DNA of 64,000 nucleotides from Streptomyces sp. NBC_00285 (GTDB lineage Bacteria > Actinomycetota > Actinomycetes > Streptomycetales > Streptomycetaceae). The notes beneath the pieces are model-generated. The model saw nothing but the letters and a program-made list of their open reading frames with translations. It was not told the origin of the DNA and did not search any database. The position numbers and the translations under genes are program-made. The stretch is from assembly GCF_036174265.1 (NCBI RefSeq), contig NZ_CP108055.1, forward strand, positions 5,890,001 through 5,954,000, written 5' to 3'. Positions 43,511 through 52,771 of this stretch are shown piece by piece; within the stretch, counting starts at the first letter, position 1; the number at the start of each line of letters is the position of its first letter.

Positions 43511-46276
43511 GTGAGCGCCGTTCCCGACGAGCCCATGGCCAAGGCCACACGCCTGGTTCTCGGATTCCTGCCTCAGGACCGTCAGCCGAAGCCGGAGGAG
43601 GTGCAGAACGCGGTCAACGCCATCTTCGGAATGCTGGCCGCGCAGGGGGAGGACCTTGACCGGGAGCAGCTGGCCAAGGAGATCGAGGCCATGACCGCCG
43701 TTTTCCAGGAACGGTCCCTGGCACTGGTCGACCCCAAGGGGCATGAGCCCTGGCTGCCCGAAGCGAAGAACGACCGGGCCTGGGACTTCTGGGAGCGCTA
43801 TCGACGGTACCTCGAAGACGTCGTGAACCTTCCGCCGTGGGTCGTGAGGCGGCTGGACCAGAGCTCGGACGAGGTGCTGAGTCAGCTAGAGGACCCGCGC
43901 CGCTCCGGACCCTGGCGTCGGCAGGGTCTTGTGATCGGACAGGTGCAGTCGGGCAAGACCGGCCAGTACATCGGGCTTGCTGCGAAGGCCGTTGACGCGG
44001 GATACCGGTTCATCGTGGTCCTCGCCGGCATCCACAACGACCTCCGGAGCCAGACACAACTGCGGGTAGACGAAGGGCTCCTGGGTTTTGACACCCAGCA
44101 CCAGAACCGATCCAACGAGGACGGCCGTTCACGCGCGATCGGTGCGGGAGCCATGCCCCTCGCCAAGAAGCTCGACATCGCGTCCCCGACAAGCAGCGCG
44201 GAAAAAGGGGACTTCGGCCTCGCGACAGCCAAGGCCATCAACTTCCCCCTCGGCCGCTTCCCCGTCGTCCTCGTCGTCAAGAAGCACTACAAGATCCTTG
44301 AGTACCTGCGTAACTGGGTGATAGACGTCCACGGCACCGAGGACGAGAACGGCGAGAAGGTCGTGAAGGACCTCCCTCTGTTCGTCATCGACGACGAGGC
44401 CGACAACGCCTCAATCAACACGGTCCGTGACCCCGAGGCAGACCCGACCAAGACCAACGCCGCCATCCGCAGGCTCATGAAGAGCTTCGACAAGGCTTCG
44501 TACGTCGGGTACACGGCCACCCCCTTCGCCAACATCTACATCGATCCGGACGCGGACCACGACGTCGCCGGGGAGGATCTCTTCCCGTACAGCTTCATCC
44601 GCAGTCTCCCTTCGCCGTCGAACTACCTGGGTCCTGAGCGGGTTTTCGGACTCCAGGTCGACGACGAGGACGAGGAGGACGTGCAGCCGCTGCCGCTGGT
44701 CCGCCACGTGGACGACGCGGACACCTGGCTTCCCCCCAGGCACAAGTCCGGTGACAGCCCGAGTGACAGGCTCCCGCAGTCCCTCCGCGACGCGATCTTC
44801 TCGTTCGTGCTCGCATGCGCGGCCCGTCGGGCGCGAGGGCAGACGAAGGTCCACAACTCGATGCTGGTGCACGTCACCCGTTTCACAGCGGTGCAGACGC
44901 TCGTTCGCGACCAGGTCGACGACCACCTGCGGCTCATCGTGGACATGATCCGGGACCGGTACGGAAAGGGCCCTGAGCTCCGCGCCGAGCTCCGGGCTCT
45001 CTGGGAGCGGGACTTCGTGCCCACCACGGACAAGTTCCCGGCTGACGAGGTGGAACGCCTGACCTGGGAGCGGGTGTCCGAACAGCTCCTTCCTGCCCTC
45101 AGGAAGATCCAGGTCAAGACGGTGAACGGCACCTCCAAGGATGCACTCGACTACTACGAGAACCGGAGGAACGGCCTGTCCGTGATCGCCATCGGGGGAC
45201 AGAAACTCTCCCGCGGCCTCACCCTGGACGGCCTGACCGTCAGCTACTACCTGCGCGTCTCGAAGACGTACGACACCCTCCTCCAGATGGGCCGGTGGTT
45301 CGGATACCGCCCCGGCTACGAGGACGTGTGCCGTCTTTACACCACGCCAGCGCTCGAAGACGCCTACGCGGAGGTCACCGCTGCGACCGACGAACTCCGC
45401 AGGGAGGTCGAGGAGATGGCGGCGCTCAGCCTCACTCCGAAGGAGTTCGGGCTGAAGGTCCGGTCCTCTTCGCTGGGTCTCACGGTGACCGCAGCCAACA
45501 AGATGCGGCAGAGCACGAAGATCCTGCTCAGCTACTCCGGGGAGGGACCGGAGACCGTGATCTTCAGGCTCGCTGAAAGGACCGTCGAGAACAACTTCAG
45601 GGCCCTCGAAACCCTTCTCCGCCGGATGGGCAGCGTCGCGGAACCCGGAGGCCCGGGCGGCAACGTCCGGTGGGACGGGGTGCCCCCTGAATTGGTCTCC
45701 GAGTTCCTCACCTCCTACGAGACGGACCGTATGGCGCAGCGGGTTCGCCCGAGGCTCATCGCGAAGTACGTCGAGCAGTGCGCAAAGGTGGGTGAGTTGG
45801 GCAGCTGGACGGTTTGCCTGGTCAGCAGCAAGACGTCGAAGTCGCCGCGGGTCATCGGCGGGCGCACGGTCGGACTTGTGACCCGCACTTCGCTCAACGA
45901 GGGATTCGAGACGGAGGGAAGGTACACGATCCGCCGAGTGCTCAGCCCACCGGACGAGCTGATCGGTCTCGATCCCGAGCAGATGGTCGCAGCCCGCAAG
46001 GCCGCGAAGAAGGCCGCCGAGAAGAAGGAAGCGCCGGAGCCGAAGACCCCGGCAGGACCGTTCATTCGGCGGGAGCGGAGGACCGACCAGGGGCTCCTGC
46101 TGATCTACCCCATCGTGCTGCCGAAGTCCGCCGACGCCGAGTCGACGACCCCCCTTGTGGGCTTCCAGGTGAGCTTCCCGCACTCCGAGTACCAGTCGAA
46201 GACCGAATACGTCGCCAACACCATCTGGCTCCAGGAGGACATCTACACCATCGACGAGGAGGAGGACGAGGCGTGA
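43511..46276 (+). CDS. Z1-domain superfamily II helicase/ATPase
   Basis: 921 aa from GTG 43511 (GGAGG 6 nt upstream). Walker A GQVQSGKTGQYIGLAAKA near residue 142, Walker B-like LFVIDDEADNASIN near 293, and motif III YVGYTATPFANIY. Then the Z1 signature block GGQKLSRGLTLDGLTVSYYLR with MGRWFGYRPGYEDVCRLY. Z1 proteins are the putative DNA motor of MORC-type restriction systems. The stop overlaps the next start (GTGA). A Lys/Ala-rich linker (about residues 815-850) precedes a C-terminal domain. Confidence 0.93.
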   Translation: MSAVPDEPMAKATRLVLGFLPQDRQPKPEEVQNAVNAIFGMLAAQGEDLDREQLAKEIEAMTAVFQERSLALVDPKGHEPWLPEAKNDRAWDFWERYRRYLEDVVNLPPWVVRRLDQSSDEVLSQLEDPRRSGPWRRQGLVIGQVQSGKTGQYIGLAAKAVDAGYRFIVVLAGIHNDLRSQTQLRVDEGLLGFDTQHQNRSNEDGRSRAIGAGAMPLAKKLDIASPTSSAEKGDFGLATAKAINFPLGRFPVVLVVKKHYKILEYLRNWVIDVHGTEDENGEKVVKDLPLFVIDDEADNASINTVRDPEADPTKTNAAIRRLMKSFDKASYVGYTATPFANIYIDPDADHDVAGEDLFPYSFIRSLPSPSNYLGPERVFGLQVDDEDEEDVQPLPLVRHVDDADTWLPPRHKSGDSPSDRLPQSLRDAIFSFVLACAARRARGQTKVHNSMLVHVTRFTAVQTLVRDQVDDHLRLIVDMIRDRYGKGPELRAELRALWERDFVPTTDKFPADEVERLTWERVSEQLLPALRKIQVKTVNGTSKDALDYYENRRNGLSVIAIGGQKLSRGLTLDGLTVSYYLRVSKTYDTLLQMGRWFGYRPGYEDVCRLYTTPALEDAYAEVTAATDELRREVEEMAALSLTPKEFGLKVRSSSLGLTVTAANKMRQSTKILLSYSGEGPETVIFRLAERTVENNFRALETLLRRMGSVAEPGGPGGNVRWDGVPPELVSEFLTSYETDRMAQRVRPRLIAKYVEQCAKVGELGSWTVCLVSSKTSKSPRVIGGRTVGLVTRTSLNEGFETEGRYTIRRVLSPPDELIGLDPEQMVAARKAAKKAAEKKEAPEPKTPAGPFIRRERRTDQGLLLIYPIVLPKSADAESTTPLVGFQVSFPHSEYQSKTEYVANTIWLQEDIYTIDEEEDEA

Positions 46277-47283
46277 CCGTCACCGAGGACGAGTGGCGTG
46301 AACTGGAGAGCCCCCAGGACGCCCCGGGGAGGTCCAACCTCCGTCTGTACCCGGAGTCTCCTCTCGACATCTTTCTCTCCGTCTCCCACCCAGGCGGACA
46401 GCGCATGTTGGTGTTCCGGGCGGACGCTCGTTCCGCAGACCCGATCGTGCGGTCGGTGGGTCGCCTTCCCAAGGCAGCCGGGATCGAGATGAACCTCAGT
46501 GCCGTGTCCCGGGTCGAGTATGAACTCCAGGTGATCCTGACTGCGGACGGGCTTCGCGAGGTGTTCAACCCGCTTGTCACCGACGTCGCCGAGACCGCCA
46601 AGACTGCGCCGGCCGCTGCGGAGGCGCTGGCAGCAGCGGTGGACCGGTTCGAGAGGTGGCAGGACCTCCTGCGTGCTGTCAGCAGGGACGGGCTGAGCGC
46701 CGAGGCGCGGCGTGGGCTCTACGGCGAACTCTTGGTGCTGGGCGACGTCCTCCTGGCCTCTCTGGGCCAGTCCGAGGCGGTCGAGGCGTGGACCGGGCCC
46801 ACGGGGACCAACCAGGACTTCCAGCTGTCCGGGGTGGCGGTCGAGACCAAGGCCAGTGTCGCGAAGCGCCCCCGGAGCATACGGATCGCCAGTGAGAGAC
46901 AGCTGGACGGCACTGGTACGCCTGCGCTGGTCCTCGCGCTCGCGAACCTCGACGAACGACGCGGCGGATCGGGGGAGAGCCTGAACAGGAGGGTGGAGGG
47001 GATACGACAGCAGCTCACGAGCCCGGCCGCCCGGGCCAGGTTCGACGGCCTGCTCATCCAGGTCGGCTATCTCCCCGGGCAACATGACCTCTATGAAGAG
47101 CCCCGGTACACCCTCCGCGAGCTTCGGTTCTGGCACGTGCGGGAAGGCTTCCCCAGACTGGTTGAGTCGGACCTGCCAGACGGCGTCGGTGACTGTACGT
47201 ACCACGTGAGCACCTCGGGTCTGGACGCCTACCGCGCCACGGTCGACGAGGTGAAGGAACTGATCGGGGGATCCCATGGCTGA
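46273..47283 (+). CDS. PD-(D/E)XK nuclease-like protein (DUF4420)
   Basis: 336 aa from GTG 46273, coupled to the Z1 gene. DUF4420 pattern: ESPLDIFLSV near the start, GLYGELLVLGDVLL, and the restriction-fold core WTGPTGTNQDFQLSGVAVETKAS, in which D and ETK supply the PD-(D/E)XK metal site. Probably the nuclease subunit that cuts unmodified DNA, working with the Z1 motor and MORC-like ATPase. The last 8 nt overlap the AIPR gene. Confidence 0.9.
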   Translation: MTVTEDEWRELESPQDAPGRSNLRLYPESPLDIFLSVSHPGGQRMLVFRADARSADPIVRSVGRLPKAAGIEMNLSAVSRVEYELQVILTADGLREVFNPLVTDVAETAKTAPAAAEALAAAVDRFERWQDLLRAVSRDGLSAEARRGLYGELLVLGDVLLASLGQSEAVEAWTGPTGTNQDFQLSGVAVETKASVAKRPRSIRIASERQLDGTGTPALVLALANLDERRGGSGESLNRRVEGIRQQLTSPAARARFDGLLIQVGYLPGQHDLYEEPRYTLRELRFWHVREGFPRLVESDLPDGVGDCTYHVSTSGLDAYRATVDEVKELIGGSHG

Positions 47284-49285
47284 GCTCGACCTGGCCGAGT
47301 TCTCGCGGAGCCTCGTCGCCGACGTCCAAGCGACCGCGGATGCCGAGGGAACGACCACCCCGGAGGCGTTCACACGCCGGGTCTTCGAGGACCTGGAGCA
47401 GGCGGGCGTCGTGTCCAACACGTTCACCGCCTACCACAAGATGCATGGCCACGAGGTACATGGCTACGGCATCGGGGAGTCGGGCGAGTCCCTGGACCTG
47501 TTCGTGACGGACTTCCAGCTGGCACCGTTGGAGACCAAGCTCACGAAGGCACAGACCGAGACGTCTTTCAGACGGCTTCTGGCGTTCGTACAGCGTTGCC
47601 GGGACGGGCTGCAGCAGCACATCGACGAGTCGTTCGACGTGTACGACATGTGCGCGGCGGTCGAGAAGGCTCTGACCGAGGTGCAGCGGATCAGGCTCTT
47701 CCTGCTCAGTAACAGGGTGTGCACTGCAACCGAGGTGCCGACCTCGGACTTCGACGGCCTCCAGGTGACCCACGAGGTGTGGGACCTGGCGCGACTGCAC
47801 CGTCACGCGACGTCGGGCGCCCTCGGGGAGCCCATCATGGTGCCCTTCGCCCCTCCGCTGCCCTGTGTCTCCGCCCCGAGCTCGGAGGAGGACCACTCCG
47901 TGGTCCTGGCGGTCATACCCGGGGAGATGCTCGCCGAGTTGTACGCCGAGTACGGCACCCGGCTCCTCGAACTCAACGTTCGCTCCTTCCTCCAGACCCG
48001 CGGTGCGGTCAACCGGGGGATCCGGGAAACCTTGTTGAACGCGCCGGGCCGGTTCCTGGCCTACAACAACGGGATCACCGCGACCGCGTCAGAGGTCGAC
48101 TTCGTGAGGGGCCCGGACGGCGAGCCCAGCCACATCTCCGGAGTGCACGGCCTGCAGATAGTGAACGGCGGCCAGACGACCGCCTCGCTCCACTATGCGC
48201 TGAGCCGCGACAAGGCGGACCTGTCCCACGTCCGGGTACAGATGAAGCTGACGGAGGTGGCGCCCGAGCGGCTCGCGGAGATCGTTCCGAAGATCTCGGA
48301 GTACTCCAACACGCAGAACCGGGTGACCCAGGTCGACTTCAGTTCCAACCACGACTACCACGTGGACATGCAGCGGATCACCCGCTCCCTGTGGGCCCCC
48401 GCGACGGACGGCAGTGGTCAGGAGACCCACTGGTTCTACGAGCGTGCGCGTGGCCAGTACACGGACGAGCTGGCCAAGGCCCGTACCCCGGCCAGGCAAC
48501 GGCAGTTCAAGAAGCTGAACCCGACCAAGCAGAAGTTCACCAAGGCGGACCTCGCCAAGTTCGTCCACTCGTGGAACCAGCTGCCCTACCACGTGAGCCG
48601 CGGAGCACAGAAGAACTTCGTCGAGTTCATGTTCAACGTCGAGAAAGCGCCGCCCCGCGTCGACGTTCAGTACTGCCAGAGGGTGATCGCGATGGCCATC
48701 CTGTTCAAGGCGGTGGACCGGGTCGCCGGCATTCACGGAGCAGGCAGCCACAAGAGCATGATCACCACGTACACCGTGGCTCGCCTGGCACTGGCAACGG
48801 ACCGCCGGATCGATCTTGACCGGATCTGGCGAGAGCAGGGCGTCTCACCAGTGCTGGAGGCCGCGATCCACGACCTGTGCCCCCGCGTCATGCGGGCGGT
48901 GACCGCTCCTCTTGAGGGGAACCACGTGGGTGAGTGGGCCAAGAAGGCGGCGTGCTGGGACGCCGTGTCCAGGGTTCCCTGGCAGACTCCCCGAGCCCTG
49001 ACGGCGGAGTTGCTCGACCATTCGTTGGACGAGGCGACACTCGCTGGCGGTACAGGTGCTGAGGAAGGAGCAGGTGAAGAGGCCGCTTTGATCCCGGCCG
49101 ACGAGTGGTACGCGATCGAACGCTGGGCCAAGGAGACCCGGAACCTCGAACCCTGGCAGCGGCAACTGGCCCAGTTCGTCGGACGTCGACTCGAACTGGA
49201 GCAGGAAGTTCCCGAGACACAGGCCGTTCAGGCCCTGCACGCGCGTAGCGAAGCGCTACGGCTGGGATTCAACCCTGGTTCGTAG
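47276..49285 (+). CDS. AIPR (abortive infection phage resistance) family protein
   Basis: 669 aa. AIPR core: LFLLSNRVCTAT, then FLQTRGAVNRGIRETLLNAPGRFLAYNNGITATA, then the block HGLQIVNGGQTTASLHYAL and IVPKISEYSNTQNRVTQVDFSSN. The first 150 residues carry an ISDTEIVHLR-like nuclease region (SLDLFVTDFQ). AIPR proteins were first linked to lactococcal phage abortive infection and occur in MORC/Z1 operons. The start overlaps the DUF4420 gene by 8 nt; last gene of the four-gene plus-strand operon. Confidence 0.92.
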   Translation: MAELDLAEFSRSLVADVQATADAEGTTTPEAFTRRVFEDLEQAGVVSNTFTAYHKMHGHEVHGYGIGESGESLDLFVTDFQLAPLETKLTKAQTETSFRRLLAFVQRCRDGLQQHIDESFDVYDMCAAVEKALTEVQRIRLFLLSNRVCTATEVPTSDFDGLQVTHEVWDLARLHRHATSGALGEPIMVPFAPPLPCVSAPSSEEDHSVVLAVIPGEMLAELYAEYGTRLLELNVRSFLQTRGAVNRGIRETLLNAPGRFLAYNNGITATASEVDFVRGPDGEPSHISGVHGLQIVNGGQTTASLHYALSRDKADLSHVRVQMKLTEVAPERLAEIVPKISEYSNTQNRVTQVDFSSNHDYHVDMQRITRSLWAPATDGSGQETHWFYERARGQYTDELAKARTPARQRQFKKLNPTKQKFTKADLAKFVHSWNQLPYHVSRGAQKNFVEFMFNVEKAPPRVDVQYCQRVIAMAILFKAVDRVAGIHGAGSHKSMITTYTVARLALATDRRIDLDRIWREQGVSPVLEAAIHDLCPRVMRAVTAPLEGNHVGEWAKKAACWDAVSRVPWQTPRALTAELLDHSLDEATLAGGTGAEEGAGEEAALIPADEWYAIERWAKETRNLEPWQRQLAQFVGRRLELEQEVPETQAVQALHARSEALRLGFNPGS

Positions 49286-49325
49286 TCGGCGGGTTCGAGC
49301 CTTGGACAGGAACCCCTCAACCTCG

Positions 49326-49538
49326 TCAGAGCATTCCCTTCTCTATAAGGTCACGGATCGCGTCCTCGGGCCGCGGGAGGACGTTCCGCCCGTCCCCGTC
49401 CCCGTCCCCGTCCCCGTCCCCGTCGCTGAACGCGACAAGGTCGGTATCCGGTGAGATACCGACCTCCGCCAACAGGCCGATAGGCAGCTCGACTCGACCC
49501 TGGTCATCGACATGAAGTTCGGCTGATTCCCAGAGCAT
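49326..49538 (-). CDS. AbrB/SpoVT-like DNA-binding protein with DG dipeptide repeat
   Basis: 70 aa from ATG 49538. Swapped-hairpin pattern: SAELHVDDQGRVELPIGLLAEVGISPDTDLVAFSD is the AbrB/MazE-type fold. Six Asp-Gly dipeptides are then encoded by a hexanucleotide repeat, followed by RPEDAIRDLIEKGML. It lies between the AIPR gene (convergent) and vsr (divergent). No toxin gene accompanies it, so a regulator of the surrounding defence genes is the likelier role. SD is weak (GGGAGAG about 14 nt upstream). Confidence 0.7.
   Translation of the reverse strand: MLWESAELHVDDQGRVELPIGLLAEVGISPDTDLVAFSDGDGDGDGDGDGRNVLPRPEDAIRDLIEKGML
49391..49426. repeat. Hexanucleotide microsatellite (CGTCCC)
   Basis: Five perfect CGTCCC units plus one imperfect unit, inside the AbrB-like gene, encoding the six DG dipeptides. 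Gain or loss of units keeps the frame and changes only linker length. Confidence 0.95.
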
Positions 49539-49586
49539 GAGGAGTGCGGCACTCTCCCTCTCGGAGGACGTCGACAGGCTGGGGCT

Positions 49587-50042
49587 GTGATCGTGGCCGG
49601 AGGTGGCAGGGCCCCGGATCGGCAGTGGGTTTCCACTGCCAAAGGGAAGCATCTCCGTGGCCGACGAATGAGGGACACCAATCCCGAGATCGCTCTCCGG
49701 AAGGCCGTGCACTGGCTGGGCCTCAGGTTCCGTCTTCAGCGGAAGGTGGCACCGCGCTGCACAGCGGACTTCGTGCTTCCCCGAAAGCACGTTGCGGTCT
49801 TCGTCGATGGTTGCTTCTGGCACGGCTGCCCTGACCACACTCCCAAGGAGTTCCGAGGGCCCAATGCCGTTCTCTGGCACGAGAAGATCGAGACCAACAG
49901 GGAACGGGACCGACGCAACACAGTGCAGGCCACAGCGGCCGGGTGGACCGTGATTCGGATCTGGGAGTGCGAGATCCGTCGCGATGTCGGAGGAGCCGCA
50001 CAGCGGGTCGCGGAGACTGCAGACCCGAACGCGGCGGAGTGA
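49587..50042 (+). CDS. vsr: Very short patch repair endonuclease
   Basis: 151 aa from GTG 49587. Vsr motifs: MRDTNPEIALRKAVHWLGLRFRL (recognition helix), D61 in CTADFVLP, CFWHGCPDH (His79), and WTVIRIWECEIRRD at the end. Vsr nicks T-G mismatches arising from deaminated 5-methylcytosine. It stands tail to tail with the Dcm gene, whose methylation creates the lesions, so the pair protects the host from its own methyltransferase. The reading frame overlaps antisense frames that I regard as non-coding. Confidence 0.92.
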   Translation: MIVAGGGRAPDRQWVSTAKGKHLRGRRMRDTNPEIALRKAVHWLGLRFRLQRKVAPRCTADFVLPRKHVAVFVDGCFWHGCPDHTPKEFRGPNAVLWHEKIETNRERDRRNTVQATAAGWTVIRIWECEIRRDVGGAAQRVAETADPNAAE

Positions 50043-50055
50043 CAACGCCGATCGG

Positions 50056-52029
50056 CTACTCCTGGGTGACGGCCAGAGTCAGCAGGTCGTCGGACAGCTT
50101 CTCCCGGCTGGCACAGTGAGTGACGAGCGGGCACTCCGAACAGACGGGCTGGTCCTCCCTGCAGAGGTCCATACCGATGAGCCGAATCGCCCCCATACGC
50201 AGAGGCGCGTCCTCGCCTGCGCCCACGAGCTTGACCAGATTGACGCGGCCCTCGCTCAGGCGGTTGGCGTGATCCGTTTCGACACCGTTCACGCGGGCCG
50301 CGACCCGCAGCGTCCCCTGGACGACCAGCATGAGGTCCTCTCCGATCAGCAGTCGGTAGAGGGCCGCCTCTGCTGGCTTCATGGCCAACTTGGCGGGTAC
50401 GTCGAGCCGCTTGTTCCACTGCCAGTCATAGGGCTTTTCCACCAGCGGTGCCAAGCGGTCCACACGGGACCGGGCGGGCACCGTGGGCGCCGCGTCGACC
50501 AGTTTCTTGAACAGCGCCGCGGTGAGCGTCTTTGACCTTCTGACAGGGGCCATCAACTCCGCCATCACAGCTGGCTTGATCTTTGCGCCGGAGACAATGG
50601 CCACCACCGCGGCGTGAAGCGGTACCGGCTGCTCGCCCGGAAGCTGATGCCAGTCCCCGCCGAGCAGCCTCTGCTTCGCCCAGTCCGTGAGACCGCCCCT
50701 GACCTCCCGCCAATGGGGCTGGAGCCCGGCAGGCTCGATAGAGCCGTCACCAACAGGCTTCAGCGCCTCCGCAGCAGCCTCTCCCAGCAGAGGGGGTACG
50801 GCGTTCCCAATCTGCCGGAAGGCGTCACTCCGGGTGCCGGCGAACCGGAAGCGGTCCGGAAACGTCTGAACGCGTGCCGCCTCCCGCACCGTGAGCGTCC
50901 GCAGCTGCTCCGGGTGGATGTACCAGTAGCCGTCCTTGGCGATGTGGGCGGTGATCGTACGACTGAGTTCGCCCCAGGCCAGCTTCTTGTACTTGTCCGT
51001 GTACTTGTCCGCGCTGTATCGCTGGTAGCCCTTCTCGTCCTCGGCCAGCTTCTCGTGGAGATCCGAGTACTTGGTGTCGGACTCCATGACCTCGAAGATC
51101 CGGTAGTCGTCCTTCCGAACCCTCCGGGTCATGTGGTCCCAGATCAGCCCACGAGTCGCCTGTTCACGCATCTTCGTGGCGAAGGGCGACAGGTTGCGAG
51201 GCTTCTGGTACGTCAGCTTTCGCTCGCCAACCCGTTCCGTGGGAACGACCTCCAGCTCGGGCAGGTCGCCGATGGCGTCGCGCAGGGTGGTGCGTTCTGG
51301 GTCCGGCTTCCGCCAGGTGAAGTCGTCCACGTCTTTCCTGGCCAGGAGGATGAGACGCTTCCGGTGCTGCGGAACGCCGTAGTGCCACGCGTCAACGAGC
51401 CGCACCTGCGTCGCGTAGCCGAGCTCCTCCAGCTCCTCCTCGATCGTCCGGATGACGAAGAAGTCGTCGTGGAGCCCCATGTCGGGGACGTTCTCCATGA
51501 GGACTGCGCGCGGGTTGATGCGCTTGACCATGTCCAGGTAGGCGCTCCACAGTTCCTTGCGGCGGTCCTCCGCGTCGCGACCATGGTGCTTGACGAGGTC
51601 ACGGATCTTGTTGCGACCGGCCCTGCTGAAGGGCTGACAGGGAGGTCCTCCTGCCACAAGATCGATCTTGGCGGGCTTGAGGATCTCTTCGAGCCGGTCA
51701 CGCTCGGCGGGGTCACCGAGGTCCATCTTCAGGCTGAGGCCGGGGAAGTTCGCTTCGTGGGTTTCCCGCGCGCGCTCGTCGAAGTCCACGGCTGCCGCAG
51801 TGGTCCATCCCGCCCGCTCGACGCCGGCGCTGAGACCGCCGGCGCCGGAGAAGAGGTCTACGGCCAGCCTCTTCCCCTTACCGAAGCCCTCCAACCAGTC
51901 CTGGAACTCCTCCGGGGTGCAGCTGTTCTCGTCCGGATCCAGCTTGAGGTAGTCACTGCGTTCAAGAGGTACGCCGTAGTGCCCCTTCTTCACAGCACAA
52001 CCCTTCGTACGCATGACATGAACGAGCAC
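50056..52029 (-). CDS. dcm: DNA cytosine C5 methyltransferase fused to an endonuclease III-like Fe-S domain
   Basis: 657 aa from GTG 52029; GTG 51993 (KKGHYGV) with AAGGG upstream may be the true start. Motif I DLFSGAGGLSAG (58-69), catalytic PPCQPFS (Cys131), ENVPDM (180), and target region then motifs IX-X RTITAHIAKDGYWYIHP and RQIGNAVPPLL. The last 200 residues add a helical domain ending CX6CX2CX5C (Cys623, 630, 633, 639). This is exactly the [4Fe-4S] spacing of endonuclease III/MutY. The residue aligned to the glycosylase catalytic Asp looks replaced by Val, so repair activity is doubtful. It supplies protective methylation for the MORC/Z1 system. Confidence 0.92.
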   Translation of the reverse strand: MLVHVMRTKGCAVKKGHYGVPLERSDYLKLDPDENSCTPEEFQDWLEGFGKGKRLAVDLFSGAGGLSAGVERAGWTTAAAVDFDERARETHEANFPGLSLKMDLGDPAERDRLEEILKPAKIDLVAGGPPCQPFSRAGRNKIRDLVKHHGRDAEDRRKELWSAYLDMVKRINPRAVLMENVPDMGLHDDFFVIRTIEEELEELGYATQVRLVDAWHYGVPQHRKRLILLARKDVDDFTWRKPDPERTTLRDAIGDLPELEVVPTERVGERKLTYQKPRNLSPFATKMREQATRGLIWDHMTRRVRKDDYRIFEVMESDTKYSDLHEKLAEDEKGYQRYSADKYTDKYKKLAWGELSRTITAHIAKDGYWYIHPEQLRTLTVREAARVQTFPDRFRFAGTRSDAFRQIGNAVPPLLGEAAAEALKPVGDGSIEPAGLQPHWREVRGGLTDWAKQRLLGGDWHQLPGEQPVPLHAAVVAIVSGAKIKPAVMAELMAPVRRSKTLTAALFKKLVDAAPTVPARSRVDRLAPLVEKPYDWQWNKRLDVPAKLAMKPAEAALYRLLIGEDLMLVVQGTLRVAARVNGVETDHANRLSEGRVNLVKLVGAGEDAPLRMGAIRLIGMDLCREDQPVCSECPLVTHCASREKLSDDLLTLAVTQE

Positions 52030-52561
52030 CAGGAGATCACAGACGCGCTGGTGGAAGCAAGGATTCCGCCGAAGTGGACGTCAGGAAAACCTGCTGCTCA
52101 CCTGCCGTGGTTCCCCCCGGCATCGCGATCCTCGGGATCCCCCTGGGGTCCGGATCCGAACCGACGCTCTGACGGACTCTGAGACGACCAATATTAGACG
52201 ACCGAGAGATCATGATCCTCATCGGCTCAACGACGGATCCTCACACGGGGATACGCTCACGCCTTCCCCTGATTCAGCCGGGTGGCCCCTGCCTGAAGCG
52301 GGCACCGTGCGAGGCAGGGATCCTGGAGCGGGCGGCGCGTTCGAGCGCACCAGATGGCATCGAGGAGATCCTCACTGCGGTCCAGGAAGAGAACGACGTG
52401 GGGTACGCCGAGCTCATGTCCGACTTCCACTGGCGGAGTGGCCGGCGTGAGTCTCGCTCTCAGCGCAGCTCGGACCGCCACCTTCTACTCCTGCTCCAGC
52501 GAGCTCGACACTCACCACCATGCCAAGTACCCGATGGTAGGCGTCGTGCCTGACACAGAGC

Positions 52562-52771
52562 GTGCAAAGCCTGATAGTCGAACTAGCGGAGCACACAGGC
52601 TGTGGAGTCGGCCAAGAGTGGGGCCGCTGGTATGTGTACGCCAGGTCCGTGACAGCTCTGCACGCTCTGGACAAGTCGATCCTGGAGCGCCGAGAAGCCT
52701 TCGGCGCCCTGCCGCAACCGACATGGGTTGAGGGGCTCGAAGAGGAGCTTGAGCACATCAGCGACTACTGA
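52562..52771 (+). CDS. Possible small hypothetical protein in gene-poor stretch
   Basis: 69 aa, GTG start without a clear SD. The composition looks protein-like (WGRWYVYARSVTALHALDKSILERREAFG, acidic end VEGLEEELEHISDY). No family recognised. It is the only plausible gene in 52030-53315, a stretch of broken short frames that probably holds remnants of lost cargo and the dcm promoter. Confidence 0.3.
   Translation: MQSLIVELAEHTGCGVGQEWGRWYVYARSVTALHALDKSILERREAFGALPQPTWVEGLEEELEHISDY

Noticed and set aside
44411..46183. 590-codon antisense open frame opposite the Z1 gene
   Set aside because: No recognisable domain; the plus-strand frame has intact helicase and Z1 motifs.
49326..49538. AbrB-like gene as antitoxin of a toxin-antitoxin pair
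   Set aside because: No PIN, MazF or other toxin-like gene lies beside it on the same strand.
49539..50045. Upstream extension of the AbrB-like frame to 239 codons
   Set aside because: The added part runs antisense through vsr and has biased composition; the AbrB fold fits within the last 70 residues.
52020..52182. 54-codon frame divergent from dcm
   Set aside because: No SD, and its Pro/Ser-rich second half looks like read-through of non-coding DNA.
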